The notes below the pieces were generated by a model, which was not told the DNA's origin, did no database searches, and saw nothing but the letters and a program-made list of their open reading frames with translations. Both the position numbers and the translations under genes were made by a program. Shown one piece after another: positions 9,825 to 20,604 of a stretch of 64,000 nt of DNA. Position 1 is the stretch's first letter. Every line of letters starts with the position of its first letter. The DNA is from Deltaproteobacteria bacterium YD0425bin51. GTDB taxonomy: Bacteria; Desulfobacterota; Desulfobacteria; Desulfobacterales; YD0425bin51. Location of the stretch: assembly GCA_002753225.1 (NCBI GenBank), contig PDZS01000002.1, forward strand, positions 151,129 through 215,128. The letters are read 5' to 3'.

Positions 9825-9858
9825 ATTTCACACCCTCTTTTAAATTTTAAGGTTGTTT

Positions 9859-10575
9859 TTATCTTATAACTGTACCTACAGGCTCACCACAAATTACTTG
9901 CCTAATTGCCCCTTTTGATCTTAGATTAAAAACTATTAAGGGAAGGTTATTATCCATTGCTAAAGAGATAGCTGTCATATCCATGACTTTAAGTTGACGC
10001 TCTATAACTTCTCTGTAAGTTATGCGGCTTATAAATTTTGCTCCCTTATTAGTTACTGGGTCAGAATCATATAAACCGTCAACTTTGGTAGCTTTCATTA
10101 AAACTTCAGCATGAATTTCCTGAGCGCGAAGTACAGCTGCTGTATCAGTAGTAAAATAAGGGTTGCCAGTGCCGGCAGCAAAGATTACAACTCTTCCTTT
10201 CTCTAAATGGCGAATTGCTCTTCGCATAATATATGGCTCTGCCACTTCATGCATAGAAATAGCACTTTGTACCCTGGTTTGTATTCCTTTTTTTTCCAAT
10301 GAATCTTGAAGTGCCAAGCTGTTTATTACTGTTGCAAGCATTCCCATATGATCAGCAGTTGTTCTATCCATTCCATAGGATGCTGCCCCAATTCCTCTAA
10401 ATATATTGCCTCCTCCAACAACAAGACCTACCTGCACTCCTAAATCAAATATTGATCTAACCTCTTCAGCAACATATTTAATCATATCAGGGCATATGCC
10501 AAAACCCTGATCTCCCATTAGAGCTTCGCCGCTTAATTTGAGAAGTACCCTTTTATATTGAGAAAGAGCTGCCAT
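9859..10575 (-). CDS. pyrH: UMP kinase
   Basis: [20 protein letters not shown]...[10 protein letters not shown]...[19 protein letters not shown]. Confidence 0.97.
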   Translation of the reverse strand: MAALSQYKRVLLKLSGEALMGDQGFGICPDMIKYVAEEVRSIFDLGVQVGLVVGGGNIFRGIGAASYGMDRTTADHMGMLATVINSLALQDSLEKKGIQTRVQSAISMHEVAEPYIMRRAIRHLEKGRVVIFAAGTGNPYFTTDTAAVLRAQEIHAEVLMKATKVDGLYDSDPVTNKGAKFISRITYREVIERQLKVMDMTAISLAMDNNLPLIVFNLRSKGAIRQVICGEPVGTVIR

Positions 10576-11171
10576 TACTCTCCTACCTGAAAACGAACAA
10601 ATCTTTTGATTTGAATTTTTTCACCTGTTTTTGCAATAAGTTCATTTAAAACATCTTGCACTGTTATATTAGGATCTCTAACGTAGGGTTGATCTAAAAG
10701 ACAACTTTCTTTAAAGAATTTGTTAAGCTTACCCTGTGCTATTTTGTCTACCATGTTTTCAGGCTTACCCATTTCACGTACCTGAGCCCTATAGATTTCC
10801 ATCTCTTTTTCGATAATGTTTTTTGGAACATCTTCAGGAGTTACTCCAACAGGATTTGAAGCAGCAATATGCATTGCAATATTTTTTGCAAATTCAGTAA
10901 AGTCTTTATTTTTTGCAACAAAATCAGTTTCACAGTTTACTTCAACTAAAACGCCTATTTTACCTCCTAAGTGAATATAAGAACCAATAACACCTTCACT
11001 TGTAGCTCTTCCCGCTCTTTTTGAAGCAGTAGCTAACCCCTTTTTCCTTAAAAAATCAATAGCTTTATCAAAATCACCATTTGAATCTGCAAGCGCTTCT
11101 TTGCAATCCATAATTCCTGCGCCTGTTTTTTCACGTAATTTTTTTACCATTTCTGCACTAATTGTACTCAT
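10575..11171 (-). CDS. tsf: Elongation factor Ts
   Basis: [19 protein letters not shown]...[12 protein letters not shown]. Confidence 0.97.
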   Translation of the reverse strand: MSTISAEMVKKLREKTGAGIMDCKEALADSNGDFDKAIDFLRKKGLATASKRAGRATSEGVIGSYIHLGGKIGVLVEVNCETDFVAKNKDFTEFAKNIAMHIAASNPVGVTPEDVPKNIIEKEMEIYRAQVREMGKPENMVDKIAQGKLNKFFKESCLLDQPYVRDPNITVQDVLNELIAKTGEKIQIKRFVRFQVGE

Positions 11172-11174
11172 TGT

Positions 11175-12050
11175 TTAATCTCCTAAATCTTCAGCATCAT
11201 TTGATGCTTTGCTTTCATATCTTTCTCCTGCCCCTCGCTTTATGATCTCAACAACTGGACCGTTTGTTCCATCTGAAATAATTCTTCTTTCACCAGGCTT
11301 TAAATCAGGAGCTGGAGTAAGTCGTTCTTCAATCTGTTTATCAGAAACAAATTGCTGTTTTTCCATAAGTTTTTGCTTGCCTTCACTGCAGGCTTCAGCT
11401 ATTTTAGAAGTAATAAGCCTAATGGCTCTAATTGCATCATCATTTCCGGGAATAACATAATCTACTTCATCAGGATCACAGTTGGTATCAACAATAGCAA
11501 CAATAGGAATGTTAAGCCTTTTCCCTTCACGTACTGCTATGGCTTCAGTTTTTGGATCAACTATAAAGATAGCTCCGGGTAGCTCCTGCATGGTACGTAT
11601 TCCGCCAAGGTTTGTGTCAAGTTTTATACGCTCCTTATCTAGTTGAAGCCTTTCTTTTTTAGGGAATAGACTAATTGATCCATCTTCTTGAATCTTATTA
11701 AGATAATTTAATCTATCAATGCTTTGTCTAATAGTCTTGAAATTTGTTAACATTCCGCCAAGCCATCTGTTATGCACATAATACATCTGAGACTTTGAAG
11801 CTTCTTCATTTATTGCTTCACGTGCCTGTTTTTTTGTTCCAACAAAAAGAACTGTTTTGTTGTTTTCTACTGTGTCAACAATAAAGTCATATGCTTTTTT
11901 GAACATTGAAACGGTCTTTTGTAGATCAATAATATAAATACCGTTTCTTGCACCAAAAATATAAGGCTTCATTTTAGGATTCCAACGCTTTGTTTGATGA
12001 CCAAAGTGGACTCCTGCCTCTAAAAGTTCCTTCATTGTAGCATAAGCCAT
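11175..12050 (-). CDS. rpsB: 30S ribosomal protein S2 (start moved to [13 protein letters not shown], preceded by AAGGAG)
   Basis: [49 protein letters not shown] upstream of ATG at 12050. Confidence 0.96.
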   Translation of the reverse strand: MAYATMKELLEAGVHFGHQTKRWNPKMKPYIFGARNGIYIIDLQKTVSMFKKAYDFIVDTVENNKTVLFVGTKKQAREAINEEASKSQMYYVHNRWLGGMLTNFKTIRQSIDRLNYLNKIQEDGSISLFPKKERLQLDKERIKLDTNLGGIRTMQELPGAIFIVDPKTEAIAVREGKRLNIPIVAIVDTNCDPDEVDYVIPGNDDAIRAIRLITSKIAEACSEGKQKLMEKQQFVSDKQIEERLTPAPDLKPGERRIISDGTNGPVVEIIKRGAGERYESKASNDAEDLGD

Positions 12051-12277
12051 ATAATTTATCTCCTTTTTTGTGGTTTTTTCCCCCGCTTTTATCATTCCTG
12101 TATCCTACTTTAAAAAAAGCACCTGAATACAAGTCAAAAAGCGTGTGATTTATATAAAACATTTTAAACTGATATTTATAACAGATAAAAAATAGTTTAA
12201 CAAACATTTTTTCAAAGCACAAATTATGGATGTCAGCTTACTTGTTTTTGTTTGTCTATTCTTCTTTTAGCTTCTTT

Positions 12278-13561
12278 TTAAATTTCTTTAGCAAATTCAT
12301 AATGATTTTTTAAAATTCTATCAAAAGATTTTTTATCTAATGAATACATTTCGCAATAATCTGTTGCTCTTATTGTAGCATTGCGTTTTGTACTCATAAG
12401 TAGAGCTGTTTCTCCAAAAAAACTGCCATCTCCAAGTGTTGTATAAATATCTCCATTTGGAGCAACTACTTCAACAGTACCTTTATTTAAAAAATACATT
12501 TTATCTCCTATTTCGCCATATCTGCATATTATATCATCAGGTAAAGCTATACATGGCTTGAGATAAACTGCTATTTCTCTAATTAGAGATTCATCAGCAT
12601 TTTTAAATAAAGGAATTTTTTCAAAAATTTCTTTATTTAAAAACAAAGAAAATTCTACTTTAAAACTTTCAGGAAGTTCTGCAAAAATTGAACTAATATC
12701 ATATCCTCCACGGTTATCCCATAAATATGAGAAATAATTTTTTACCTTCTGTTCTATGTATTGTGGAAAATGATGACTTAGCATAAATGCATTAATTTTT
12801 TCTACCAATTCTTGATGATGAGCTCTTGAAATATCTATTTTACCAATTATAGAAGCAATATTACCTATAACATAACCATAAACGCCAGCGCCTAAAATCA
12901 TTATAGCAATTGCATAAATTTTTTGAATATTATTAGCAGGGGTTATATCTCCATATCCAACAGTAGCAAGCGTTGTCATTGTCCAGTATATTGAATTGAT
13001 ATAATTAGATATAGAATTTAATTCTGGTTTTGCTGTTAAGAAATACCAGCCGCAAGCAATCCAATGGGCAAGAAGACTTATTAAATATAGAGAAAAAAGA
13101 AGCCTCAAAACACTTACATTTATATAAAGAAAATGCTCAAACTGTCTTCTGTAATGCCAGAGCTTAGGAATTTTTGCCATAAGGCCAAGACGCATAATCC
13201 CAAGATAAAAAGGGGTATTTAAAGAAGGGAACAAGTATGGCAATATTAAATCAAAAGGTATAGCTGCAATAAGATCAAAAGTAAACCACCCTTTAAGATA
13301 GATCATGGCTATGTCGTAAGGATGTGTAACCCATTTCCCTTCACGGAGAACATTAAAGAAAAAACTTATGATCAAATCTGAAGCGAAAAATATTATAATT
13401 GCGCTATCTAGCTCCTTTACCCAATTAGGCGGCGATGATTTTATTACAAGTCGTAACGTTGCCTCAACCGCACAATAGGTTATTACAACCAGTATTATGA
13501 AGTTCCAAAAAAGTTGGAGACGCTTGTTTATGTTTATAATTGCGGTTTGTGACATTAACAT
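12278..13561 (-). CDS. Cyclic-nucleotide-gated-type potassium channel (6TM + CNBD)
   Basis: Selectivity filter TMTTLATVGYGDITP; C-terminal cyclic-nucleotide-binding domain (GDKMYFLNKGTVEVV...GDGSFFGETALL). Confidence 0.88.
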   Translation of the reverse strand: MLMSQTAIININKRLQLFWNFIILVVITYCAVEATLRLVIKSSPPNWVKELDSAIIIFFASDLIISFFFNVLREGKWVTHPYDIAMIYLKGWFTFDLIAAIPFDLILPYLFPSLNTPFYLGIMRLGLMAKIPKLWHYRRQFEHFLYINVSVLRLLFSLYLISLLAHWIACGWYFLTAKPELNSISNYINSIYWTMTTLATVGYGDITPANNIQKIYAIAIMILGAGVYGYVIGNIASIIGKIDISRAHHQELVEKINAFMLSHHFPQYIEQKVKNYFSYLWDNRGGYDISSIFAELPESFKVEFSLFLNKEIFEKIPLFKNADESLIREIAVYLKPCIALPDDIICRYGEIGDKMYFLNKGTVEVVAPNGDIYTTLGDGSFFGETALLMSTKRNATIRATDYCEMYSLDKKSFDRILKNHYEFAKEI

Positions 13562-13811
13562 ATCCTTAAATATAATAAATTCACAGACTATAAGGTTTAT
13601 TAAGAAAAGTCAATATGTTATGGTATGCTAATCTCAAAAAAAATTGTTTTTAAATTAAAAAAAATAAGCTGCAAGCACTTATTTTCTTGACAAAATTTAA
13701 ATATACAATTAGTTGTCATGCAAACATAGAGAAGTAAATCATGTATTGGTTGCTATCTTTTTTTAAGCAACTACTTTAAAGCTTAACTTACAATAAGGAG
13801 GAAAAAGGTAA

Positions 13812-14081
13812 ATGAATAAAGGTGATTTAGTAAATGAAGTCGCAAAAGTTTTAAGCACTAAAAAAGATGCTCAAGCTGCAGTTGATGCTGTTTTATCAGC
13901 AGTTACTGGTGCTCTAAAAAAACAAGATGCGGTTACGTTAATCGGTTTCGGAACATTTAAAGTGGTTCAGAGAAAAGCAAGAAAAGGTAGAAATCCCCAG
14001 ACTGGCGCAGAAATCCAAATTAAAGCTAAAAAAGTTCCCAAATTTGTTCCTGGAAAAGCCTTAAATCAGGCTGTAAGCTAA
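13812..14081 (+). CDS. hup: HU-family DNA-binding protein
   Basis: MNKGDLVNEVAKVLSTKKDAQAAVDAV...GFGTFKVVQRKARKGRNPQTGAEIQIKAKKVPKFVPGKALNQAV; AAGGAGG SD. Confidence 0.96.
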   Translation: MNKGDLVNEVAKVLSTKKDAQAAVDAVLSAVTGALKKQDAVTLIGFGTFKVVQRKARKGRNPQTGAEIQIKAKKVPKFVPGKALNQAVS

Positions 14082-14100
14082 AAATTTCCCCCAAAACCTA

Positions 14101-14128
14101 GTAGAGACGCACGGCCGTGCGTCTCTAC
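14101..14128. terminator. 28-bp perfect palindrome between convergent genes; candidate bidirectional terminator / dispersed repeat copy 1
   Basis: GTAGAGACGCACGGCCGTGCGTCTCTAC is self-complementary over its whole length; related copy at 55184. Confidence 0.6.
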
Positions 14129-14148
14129 AATAGCAGAGGGGTATTCTT

Positions 14149-15738
14149 TTACACCTTAAATTTTTTAACTAAATCTTTTAATGTCGTCGAGAGTTGTTTT
14201 AATTCTTTTGCGCTTAAATTAACCTGGGAACTGCTGTTTGAAAGTTCTCCTGCAGAATGATTAACTTGCGCGATGTCTTTTGCAATTTCTTTAGAAACAA
14301 CAGAGCTTTGAGCTACATTTTCATTAACTTCCTGTACGCCTGCTGATGCTTGAGATACATTATTTGAAATTTCTTTTGTTGTAACAGACTGTTCTTCTAC
14401 AGCGGATGCAATAGTTGATACAAAATCGTTTACGTCGTTTACAACCTTTGAAATCTGACGAATTTCAGTAACAGTTCCAGCAGTAGACCCTTGAATACCT
14501 TCTATATTTTTTCTTATATCCTGAGTAGCTGATGCTGTTTGTTTCGCTAGCTCCTTTATCTCATTTGCGACTACTGCAAATCCTTTTCCTGCTTCTCCTG
14601 CCCTTGCAGCTTCTATGGTTGCATTTAAAGCTAGCAAATTGGTCTGTTCAGAAATTTCATTTATTGCCTCTGTAACCTTACCAATTTCTTTAGCTGCAAG
14701 ACCGAGTTCTTCTACTTTATTTGAAGCTGTTCCTGCTTGAGATACAGCAGCACCTACAATAGCTCTAGCTCTTTCGGAGTTTTTTGCAATTTCCCCTATT
14801 GTAGCAGACATTTGCCCTGCGGAGCTTACTATTGTTTCTACACTAGTTGATGTCTCCTCCATTGCGGCAGCAACAGCATCCATATTTTTGCTCATTTCTT
14901 CAGCAGCGCTAGCTACAGAGTTTGCGCTAGTTGACACCTGTTCAGATGCATTTGCCATTTGATCAGAAAGTTGAGATAGAGATTTAGAAGACTCATCAAC
15001 ACTTTCAGAATTTTTTATAATGTCTCTGATAAGTATTTGGAGTTTTTCCATGAATATATCAAAAAGTTTTCCCATTTCGCCTAATTCATCATTAGTTTCT
15101 ATTTCAAGCCTCCTTGTTAGATCTCCTTCTCCTTTTGCAATATCTCTTAACCCTTCAACTAAACCATTTATAGGTTTAAAAAGTATTTTGTTCAAACTTA
15201 GAATAAGCGCTATTGTTAGTAAGCCGTTTAGCAATATTATTGTTATAAAAGTCTCTATTGTCTCATTCATAAGTTTTTGCTTCATAAATTTATCTGTAAA
15301 ATAAATAGTTACACTACCAAGCTTATCCCCTTCTTTTGATATTATTTTAGTTTTAGTTATAAATTTACCTAAAATATTGTCAGAAATATCAACAACTTCC
15401 CATTTTTGATCCCTAGCCTTTCCTTTAATTATTTTTTTACCTTCATTATCTTTGACAATAATTCCATAAACAGGCCTATAAACCATTTCAGAGTTAAGAA
15501 CTTCATTCATGCTTGAATCATCAACATTCCATATAGGAGTAATAAGATTTTTAGCTAATCTATTGGATACATTGTCTGCACCAGAAGATAACTCTGATTC
15601 TCCCTGGTATTTATTTGTGAAATAATTATAAATACCAAACAGAGTCATCGTTAAAGTGATTACTATAATTAAAACAACTGCTATTTTTGTGCGAATACTA
15701 TTTTTCCAATTAATCTTTTCTATCTTCGATTGTCCCAT
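14149..15738 (-). CDS. Methyl-accepting chemotaxis protein
   Basis: HAMP region and signaling hairpin [41 protein letters not shown]. Confidence 0.95.
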   Translation of the reverse strand: MGQSKIEKINWKNSIRTKIAVVLIIVITLTMTLFGIYNYFTNKYQGESELSSGADNVSNRLAKNLITPIWNVDDSSMNEVLNSEMVYRPVYGIIVKDNEGKKIIKGKARDQKWEVVDISDNILGKFITKTKIISKEGDKLGSVTIYFTDKFMKQKLMNETIETFITIILLNGLLTIALILSLNKILFKPINGLVEGLRDIAKGEGDLTRRLEIETNDELGEMGKLFDIFMEKLQILIRDIIKNSESVDESSKSLSQLSDQMANASEQVSTSANSVASAAEEMSKNMDAVAAAMEETSTSVETIVSSAGQMSATIGEIAKNSERARAIVGAAVSQAGTASNKVEELGLAAKEIGKVTEAINEISEQTNLLALNATIEAARAGEAGKGFAVVANEIKELAKQTASATQDIRKNIEGIQGSTAGTVTEIRQISKVVNDVNDFVSTIASAVEEQSVTTKEISNNVSQASAGVQEVNENVAQSSVVSKEIAKDIAQVNHSAGELSNSSSQVNLSAKELKQLSTTLKDLVKKFKV

Positions 15739-16325
15739 AATGTTCCCCCTTCATTATTAATTATCCATTCGGCTGCGTCATAAAGGTCTTCTGCCACATA
15801 GTCTAAAAAACAGCCTTTTTCATAAAGCATTTTTTCAGCAGATAGCCCATTCCCAGTTTTTACCAAAATATTATAGCCGCATAAAGCCTTTTTTGAACAC
15901 TCAATATCTCTTGCACTATCGCCAACCATATAAGCATTTTTTATTTCAATTCCATATTGTTCTTTAGCTTTTATGACAAGCCCAGGTTTTGGCTTACGAC
16001 AATAGCAATTATCTTCTGGACCATGTGGGCAATAAAATATATCTTTTATATATCCTCCATTTCCCATAACGATCTGTTTTAACATATGGTGAATATAGTC
16101 AAGCTCTTGTAAAGTAATCAGTCTTCTTGAAACTGCAGACTGATTAGTGATTAAGATAACTGAAAAATTGTTTTCTTTTAATAGTTTTAAGGCAGAAAGA
16201 CTTCTAGGAAGAAATTCAAATTCTTTCCAGCTTTTTATATAGTTAGGAGAGTCATGGTTTATTACACCATCTCTATCTAAAAAAACTACTCTATTCAGCA
16301 ACTGTGAATGCATCTTTAAATCCAT
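15720..16325 (-). CDS. gmhB: HAD-family D-glycero-D-manno-heptose 1,7-bisphosphate phosphatase-like
   Basis: FLDRDGVINHDSPNYIKS...TNQSAVSR...CPHGPEDNCYCRKPKPGL...MVGDSARDIE. Confidence 0.82.
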   Translation of the reverse strand: MDLKMHSQLLNRVVFLDRDGVINHDSPNYIKSWKEFEFLPRSLSALKLLKENNFSVILITNQSAVSRRLITLQELDYIHHMLKQIVMGNGGYIKDIFYCPHGPEDNCYCRKPKPGLVIKAKEQYGIEIKNAYMVGDSARDIECSKKALCGYNILVKTGNGLSAEKMLYEKGCFLDYVAEDLYDAAEWIINNEGGTLWDNRR

Positions 16326-17007
16326 CTGCTATTAATATATTTTCATTTCGTTCTGATTGCTTTAAATTAAAAAATTTGCCTACTCGCACACGATAAAAAG
16401 TTTTTCTACCATCAAAAAACGATGCTATATGAGTATTTACATATTTTTTGTTAAGTTCATTTTTTAACTTTTCTGCGTTATTGCGATCAAGAAATGCTCC
16501 AACTTGAATAGAAAAAACTCCCCTATTGTAGTCAATGGTTTCAAAAGCAGAAGTCTTTAAAGCAACCACTTCTACCTCAGCAAGACCTGTATCTGAAATT
16601 CCTAATTGCTTAGCTGCGTTGTATGAAAGATCTATTACTCTCCCTCTTACAAAAGGTCCTCGATCATTAATTCTAACAACTATTTCTTTGTTAGAGTTAA
16701 GATTTTTAACTTTAACAAAAGTGCCAAGGGGCAAAGTCTTATGAGCTGCAGTCATAGCATACATATCATATATTTCCCCGTTAGCTGTCATTTTGCCATG
16801 AAAATCATTTCCATACCATGATGCAATCCCTCTCTCATAAAATCCTTTTGCATCTGGGATAGGCTGATAATATTCATTTCCTATCTTATATGGTTTAGGA
16901 TGCCCTTGTATTATGGGGGCAGGTTTTTCTTTTTTACCACAGCTTAAAATAAAAGAAAAAATAACAATAAAAAAAATTCTATAAGCTAACATTTTGTTGT
17001 TTTTCAA
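16291..17007 (-). CDS. rlpA: Septal ring lytic transglycosylase RlpA family lipoprotein with SPOR domain
   Basis: Lipobox ILSCGK; GIASWYGNDFHGKMTANGEIYDMYAMTAAHKTLPLGT; NDRGPFVRGRVIDLS; C-terminal SPOR-like repeat. Confidence 0.92.
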   Translation of the reverse strand: MKNNKMLAYRIFFIVIFSFILSCGKKEKPAPIIQGHPKPYKIGNEYYQPIPDAKGFYERGIASWYGNDFHGKMTANGEIYDMYAMTAAHKTLPLGTFVKVKNLNSNKEIVVRINDRGPFVRGRVIDLSYNAAKQLGISDTGLAEVEVVALKTSAFETIDYNRGVFSIQVGAFLDRNNAEKLKNELNKKYVNTHIASFFDGRKTFYRVRVGKFFNLKQSERNENILIADGFKDAFTVAE

Positions 17008-19351
17008 TAGCTTTTTTCAGAACTTCTGACATTTTATCAACAAACACAAATTTTATCGAATCTTTAACTTTTTTAGGAACTTCCTCTAAATCTTTCTCAT
17101 TCCATTTGGGCAAAAGGATGGTCTTAATTCCTGCCCTATGTGCCGCTAAAACTTTTTCTTTTATTCCTCCTACAGCAAGAACCTGACCCCTTAATGTTAT
17201 CTCGCCTGTCATGGCTAGGTTCTTTTTAATAAGCTTGTTAGTAAGGAGAGAATAAAGAGCAGTTAACATAGTTACACCTGCAGAAGGGCCATCTTTGGGG
17301 ATAGCTCCAGCCGGAACATGAATATGAATATCATGTTTTTCAAAGAAATCTTCTGGTACACCTAAAGATTTGGCATTTGATCTGATAAAACTTAAAGCAG
17401 CACTAGCAGATTCTTTCATCACATCTCCAAGTTGCCCTGTTAATGTTAATCCTTTACCACCTCTCATTGCTGTAGCTTCTATAAAAAGCAAATCACCGCC
17501 AGTTTGTGTCCACGCTAGACCTGTTACAACACCAGGAGTTGAAGTTCTGGAACTTACTTCTGAATAAAATTTAATAGGTCCAAGATAGCTTGCAATATTT
17601 TTAGTATCAATTTCTACTCCAGTTTCTTCGCTTTGAGCAATTTTACTAGCGACGCCTCTGCATATTGTTGCAATTTCTCTCTCGAAGTTTCTAAGTCCAG
17701 CTTCCCTTGTATAGTTTGAAATAATATATCTAACTGAACCGCCTTTAAATTTAATCTGATCCTCTTTAAGTCCATGTGCTTCGCGCTGTCTTGGGATAAG
17801 ATAGCGTGATGCTATTTTAACCTTTTCGTCCTCTGTATATCCTAATAGTTCAAGAACCTCCATCCTATCTTTCAGCGCATGGGGTATTGTATGAAGAACA
17901 TTGGCTGTTGTTATAAACATAACTTTTGATAAATCAAAAGAGACATCTAAATAATGATCAGAGAAAGAATTGTTTTGCTCTGGATCTAGTACCTCTAAAA
18001 GAGCTGCAGAAGGATCTCCTCTGAAATCACTTCCAACCTTATCTATTTCATCCAGCATGAAAACTGGATTGTTTGAGCCAGCACGTCTTATACCTTGAAT
18101 AACACGACCAGGGAGCGCTCCTACATAAGTTCTTCTATGTCCCCTTATTTCAGCTTCATCTCTTACTCCACCAAGAGATATTCTTACAAATTTTCGCTCA
18201 AGCGCTCTAGCAATTGATCTTCCCAGAGAAGTTTTTCCTGTTCCCGGAGGCCCTACAAAGCAAAGTATAGGTCCTTTTGAGTCTGGCTTTAATTTTCTTA
18301 CTGCAAGATACTCAATTATACGTTTTTTAGCTTTTATAAGCCCAAAATGATCTTCATCTAAAATTTTTTTAGCTTTTTTTATATCTAAAATATCAGGAGT
18401 ACTTTCATTCCATGGAAGGGATGTAAGCCAATCCAGATAAGTTGATGATACTGTATATTCAGAAGATGACGGGTGCATGCGAGCAAGTCTGTTTAATTCA
18501 CGATCAGCTTCTTTTTTCGCTTCTTCTGGAAGATTTTTATCTTTTATCTTTGCGCGAAGCTCTTCTATCTCAACATTCTTTTCTTCACCCTCTCCCAGTT
18601 CATCCTGTATGGCTTTCATTTGTTGGCGCAAATAGTATTCACGCTGCTTTTTATCCATATCACCTTTAACTTGATTCTGGATCTTGTTCCCTAACTCCAA
18701 AATTTCTAGTTGATAGCTAGAAAGTCTATATACTTCAGTAAGTCTATCTTTAATATCTTGAGTCTCTAAAATTTTCTGTTTTTCTTGAATAGTAGAATTT
18801 ATAGTTGATATTGTAAAATCAGATAATATTCCTGGTTCTATTATACTTCTAGCCATTTCAGTAAATTCTTTGGGAAGAGCTGGGGATAGTTCTGTAATTT
18901 TTATATAAATATTTAAAACACTAGACATAAGAGCTTCGATCTCTTTATCTTTAGTTTTTTTATCTTTAATATATTCAACAGGTGCTTTAATGTAAGGTTT
19001 GTTATCTAAAAAGTTTGTTACTTTAAATCTTTCAAGTCCTTGAACCAGCATGTGCGTTTTCTTTTTATCGTCAGCTTTTGCCATTTTGAGAATTAGCCCA
19101 ATTGTTCCGAAATGATAAAAATCTTCTTCTGGGTTATAATTTTCTTTGGGTGAAGAATTTTTGATAGCTATAAAACCAATCATTCTATCCTTTGTCATGG
19201 CTTCATCAACAAGTTGTATATATTGATCCTGTGTAACAACAAGCGGTAGAACCATTTTAGGAAAAAGTACATTATCCGCTAAAGGTAATATAGGTATTAT
19301 TTCAGGTAATTTTCTTTCATCATCAAATTCAATATCAAGTTCTTCTGCCAT
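16979..19351 (-). CDS. lon: ATP-dependent protease Lon
   Basis: GPPGTGKTSLGRSIARAL; catalytic PKDGPSAGVTMLTAL. Confidence 0.97.
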   Translation of the reverse strand: MAEELDIEFDDERKLPEIIPILPLADNVLFPKMVLPLVVTQDQYIQLVDEAMTKDRMIGFIAIKNSSPKENYNPEEDFYHFGTIGLILKMAKADDKKKTHMLVQGLERFKVTNFLDNKPYIKAPVEYIKDKKTKDKEIEALMSSVLNIYIKITELSPALPKEFTEMARSIIEPGILSDFTISTINSTIQEKQKILETQDIKDRLTEVYRLSSYQLEILELGNKIQNQVKGDMDKKQREYYLRQQMKAIQDELGEGEEKNVEIEELRAKIKDKNLPEEAKKEADRELNRLARMHPSSSEYTVSSTYLDWLTSLPWNESTPDILDIKKAKKILDEDHFGLIKAKKRIIEYLAVRKLKPDSKGPILCFVGPPGTGKTSLGRSIARALERKFVRISLGGVRDEAEIRGHRRTYVGALPGRVIQGIRRAGSNNPVFMLDEIDKVGSDFRGDPSAALLEVLDPEQNNSFSDHYLDVSFDLSKVMFITTANVLHTIPHALKDRMEVLELLGYTEDEKVKIASRYLIPRQREAHGLKEDQIKFKGGSVRYIISNYTREAGLRNFEREIATICRGVASKIAQSEETGVEIDTKNIASYLGPIKFYSEVSSRTSTPGVVTGLAWTQTGGDLLFIEATAMRGGKGLTLTGQLGDVMKESASAALSFIRSNAKSLGVPEDFFEKHDIHIHVPAGAIPKDGPSAGVTMLTALYSLLTNKLIKKNLAMTGEITLRGQVLAVGGIKEKVLAAHRAGIKTILLPKWNEKDLEEVPKKVKDSIKFVFVDKMSEVLKKAIEKQQNVSL

Positions 19352-19370
19352 TAATTTTTCCTCCTTATTT

Positions 19371-19814
19371 TTATTTTATCTGAATCTTATGAGGTTTTTC
19401 GGGTGGGGCTTTAGTCAGACGGATTTGAAGAAATCCATTTGTAAATGATGCGGTTACTTTTTCAGTATCAATTGGTGATGGCAAGAATAATATTCTTTCA
19501 AAGGTTCCATATTGAATTTCAGCTAATCTATATGTTGGATTTTCCACAGGAAGTGAGATATCTCTTTTGCCAAAAATTCTTGCTGCTTTTCCACTAATCT
19601 CTATTTCTAAATTCTCTTTATTTACACCTGCTATTTCTGCAATAATAATTATTTCTTCAGGTGTTTCATAGATATCCATTGGAGGCTTCCATAGACATTC
19701 AGAGCAAGTGAAAAATGGTCCCATTGATCTGAAGATCTCTTCAATGGTTCTTCCAAAATTTGAATTTATTTCAGGAACGTCATCTCCAAATTTTATTTTG
19801 ATATAACTACTCAT
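19371..19814 (-). CDS. Hsp20/alpha-crystallin small heat shock protein
   Basis: PPMDIYETPEEIIIIAEIAGVNKENLEIEISGKAARIFGKR...FERILFLPSPIDTEKVTASFTNGFLQIRL. Confidence 0.93.
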   Translation of the reverse strand: MSSYIKIKFGDDVPEINSNFGRTIEEIFRSMGPFFTCSECLWKPPMDIYETPEEIIIIAEIAGVNKENLEIEISGKAARIFGKRDISLPVENPTYRLAEIQYGTFERILFLPSPIDTEKVTASFTNGFLQIRLTKAPPEKPHKIQIK

Positions 19815-19952
19815 TTTGCACTCCTACACTCTATAATATTTATAAAAAAAATTATTTATTACAATAAGTCTATTGCGATTTCATGTAAAGTAAATTATAT
19901 ATTATATTTTTTAGATTTGATAAAATTTTTAATAAATCTATAAGGAGAATAA

Positions 19953-20597
19953 ATGGGTTTTAATATTCTTGACTTACTACTTCCAAGAGAGACAAAATTT
20001 TTTGATTATATGCTGAAAGAAGCAGAAATTTTTCTAGATGGATGCAGGATATTTCAACAACTTATAAATAAAATAGAAGAATTATCAGAAGATGAAATAA
20101 AAAAAATGGTATGGGAGGTTAAACAAAAAGAATTAGAAGGGGATAGATTAGAGAGAACAATAATTGACGAGCTTAATAAAACTTTTATAACCCCTTTAGA
20201 TAGAGAAGATATACACTTAATAGTAACAAACCTAGATAAGTCTTTAGATATATTAAACAGTTTATCTCGAAAACTTCAAATTTATAAAATCCGCAAAGTC
20301 CCTCCTAATGTTAGTAAGTTTGTCTTTATAATTGTAAATATTACTGAGCAGATGATTTCCTGCTTAAAATTTTTAGAAACAAAAAAAGAGGTACTCTCTT
20401 GCATAGAAAATATGCATGTTTTAGAAAATGAAGCAGATGAACTCTTCCATAGAAGCATGGCAGAACTATTTCTCAAAGAAGAAGACACTCTACATATTCT
20501 TAAGTTTAAAGAAGTTTATGAACAGTTGGAATCTGTTGTTGATTCAGTCGATTATATCGGAAAATTAGTCCGAGGCATTAAAGTAAAACAAGGATAA
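19953..20597 (+). CDS. DUF47 / PhoU-like phosphate transport regulator
   Basis: All-helical DUF47-type sequence immediately upstream of pit. Confidence 0.88.
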   Translation: MGFNILDLLLPRETKFFDYMLKEAEIFLDGCRIFQQLINKIEELSEDEIKKMVWEVKQKELEGDRLERTIIDELNKTFITPLDREDIHLIVTNLDKSLDILNSLSRKLQIYKIRKVPPNVSKFVFIIVNITEQMISCLKFLETKKEVLSCIENMHVLENEADELFHRSMAELFLKEEDTLHILKFKEVYEQLESVVDSVDYIGKLVRGIKVKQG

Positions 20598-20604
20598 CGA
20601 AATA

